A stretch of 64,000 nucleotides of DNA, taken from NCBI RefSeq assembly GCF_020748185.1, contig NZ_JAHZMO010000003.1, positions 1 to 64,000 of the forward strand. Direction: 5' to 3'. This document shows, one piece after another, positions 63,384 through 64,000 of the stretch. A program made the translations under genes and the position numbers. Below the pieces are notes generated by a model. That model had not been told where the DNA came from, made no database searches, and was given only the letters and a program-made list of their open reading frames with translations. The DNA comes from Terrisporobacter petrolearius. GTDB taxonomy: Bacteria > Bacillota > Clostridia > Peptostreptococcales > Peptostreptococcaceae. The first letter of the stretch is position 1, and each line of letters opens with the position of its first letter.

Positions 63384-64000
63384 CTATAAGTTAAGTGATT
63401 TATTAATTAATTCATTAACTTTATTTTGCAGGAAATGGCTTTCATTTTCAAGGTAATTAATTTCCTTATTAATGGTATTTTTTTTACCTTGCAACTTTGT
63501 ATTTCTTTTAATTAATTCAATTTCTTTTTTTATTGAAATTATTTTTTTACTAAGAGCCTCTATTTTGCTATAATTATCATCTTTAAATATTTTTAATTTC
63601 ATTACTTTATTTGGATAATAATCATATATTTTGTTCCCCATACCTTTTGCTATCATTTTAAAATATCTATCATAGATTTCACTGTTTAATATTCCCACTA
63701 TATATTCATAAGAAAATACGTTTTTATATTCTTCTTTAATATAAAATGAATATACGTCTGCACTACTAAAATTATCATTATAATCTATGGCAAACTTGTT
63801 GTTAGAGCTCTTGTATGGATACATGATTTTTTTTCTTTCAAATAAACTTTTTTCCCTTCCCCATTGAAGTTCATACCATTTTCTAACTTTCTTAATACAT
63901 TCCCTTCTATCCTCCAATTTTCCCCTATAGGGTTTCAAACAATTTTCTTCTATATAAGGATAGTCTTGAATTTCCCTAATATCATTTGTATAAATTAACT
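63384..64000 (-). CDS. C-terminal part of a TaqI/Eco57I-type DNA methyltransferase (cut by window edge)
   Basis: The frame stays open to the right edge, so the 5' part is missing; about 205 residues are seen. CLKPYRGKLEDRRECIK, then WYELQWGREKSLFERKKIMY and NKFAIDYNDNF match the C-terminal specificity domain (TaqI_C) of type II and type IIG N6-adenine methyltransferases, followed by VYSFYIKEEY and NSEIYDRYFKM. The last 50 residues form a coiled coil (KKEIELIKRN, YLENESHFLQNKVNELI). It likely belongs to a restriction or BREX-like defence locus beyond the window. Confidence 0.8.
   Translation of the reverse strand, partial: LIYTNDIREIQDYPYIEENCLKPYRGKLEDRRECIKKVRKWYELQWGREKSLFERKKIMYPYKSSNNKFAIDYNDNFSSADVYSFYIKEEYKNVFSYEYIVGILNSEIYDRYFKMIAKGMGNKIYDYYPNKVMKLKIFKDDNYSKIEALSKKIISIKKEIELIKRNTKLQGKKNTINKEINYLENESHFLQNKVNELINKSLNL

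Overview
The window is very AT-rich DNA with strong AGGAGG-type ribosome binding sites and many short rho-independent terminators. The gene content is that of an anaerobic, low-GC Gram-positive: class B sortase, DUF1540 protein, reverse rubrerythrin, ferritin, glycyl radical enzyme, PTS enzyme I and HPr, two DegV proteins, an acyl-ACP thioesterase. This points to class Clostridia, most likely the Peptostreptococcaceae (Paraclostridium, Terrisporobacter, Romboutsia or a relative); the genus is a guess. I saw no rRNA, tRNA, CRISPR array or prophage.

Layout. 1-490: the 5' end of an IS256-type element abutting a decayed IS3-type transposase. 554-4410: an atypical LuxR-type regulator, a Cof-type HAD phosphatase, and DUF1232, pentapeptide-repeat and B3/4-domain proteins. 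4613-11567: ferritin, then a TetR regulator next to an MMPL exporter and a large secreted heptad-repeat protein, with a promoter overlapped by repeated operator-like sites; then an HD hydrolase. 11607-16637: a His/Asp-rich lipoprotein, an EamA exporter, an SdpI-like membrane protein, a PfkB kinase, and a PadR-controlled small operon. 16826-22916: an ABC transporter with an unusually long FtsX permease, and a BlaI/BlaR1-type pair. 22996-28431: an RsiV-like protein, an operon of thioesterase, MarR regulator and DegV protein with duplicated operators, a second DegV protein, and a DUF4397 protein. 28441-34932: a candidate small RNA, a SNF2 helicase, an unlisted 42-residue peptide gene, a catalase-like protein, a MATE exporter, and a broken cobalt-transporter (PDGLE) fragment. 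35134-40379: SPFH protein, HAD protein and the pstSCAB phosphate transporter. 40623-45484: the glycyl radical enzyme locus, with reverse rubrerythrin and a DUF1540 protein. 45560-52421: a probably frameshifted MarR gene, a VOC protein, and a copper-handling cluster (CopA ATPase, two-component system, HMA-SafE membrane protein). 52472-63325: a Cys-rich surface-type protein, HAD phosphatases, a cytidylate-kinase-like protein, a TPR protein, a CPBP protease, sortase B, a redox half-domain protein, an epimerase-like protein, PtsI/HPr and a patatin. 63384-64000: the C-terminal end of a DNA methyltransferase that continues beyond the window.

The most interesting locus is 40623-44487. A glycyl radical enzyme of 790 residues is interrupted by a single in-frame TGA (codon 383), directly followed by a stem-loop that fits the general shape of a bacterial SECIS element. 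The downstream part stays in frame and carries the expected thiyl cysteine and glycyl radical motifs. The simplest reading is a selenocysteine-containing glycyl radical enzyme. The selenium residue lies in a strand that lines the active site in this family, and the usual Gly-Cys-Val-Glu motif is altered to Gly-Cys-Val-Val. Its dedicated radical-SAM activase and an XRE-cupin regulator follow at once. Substrate and reaction are unknown.
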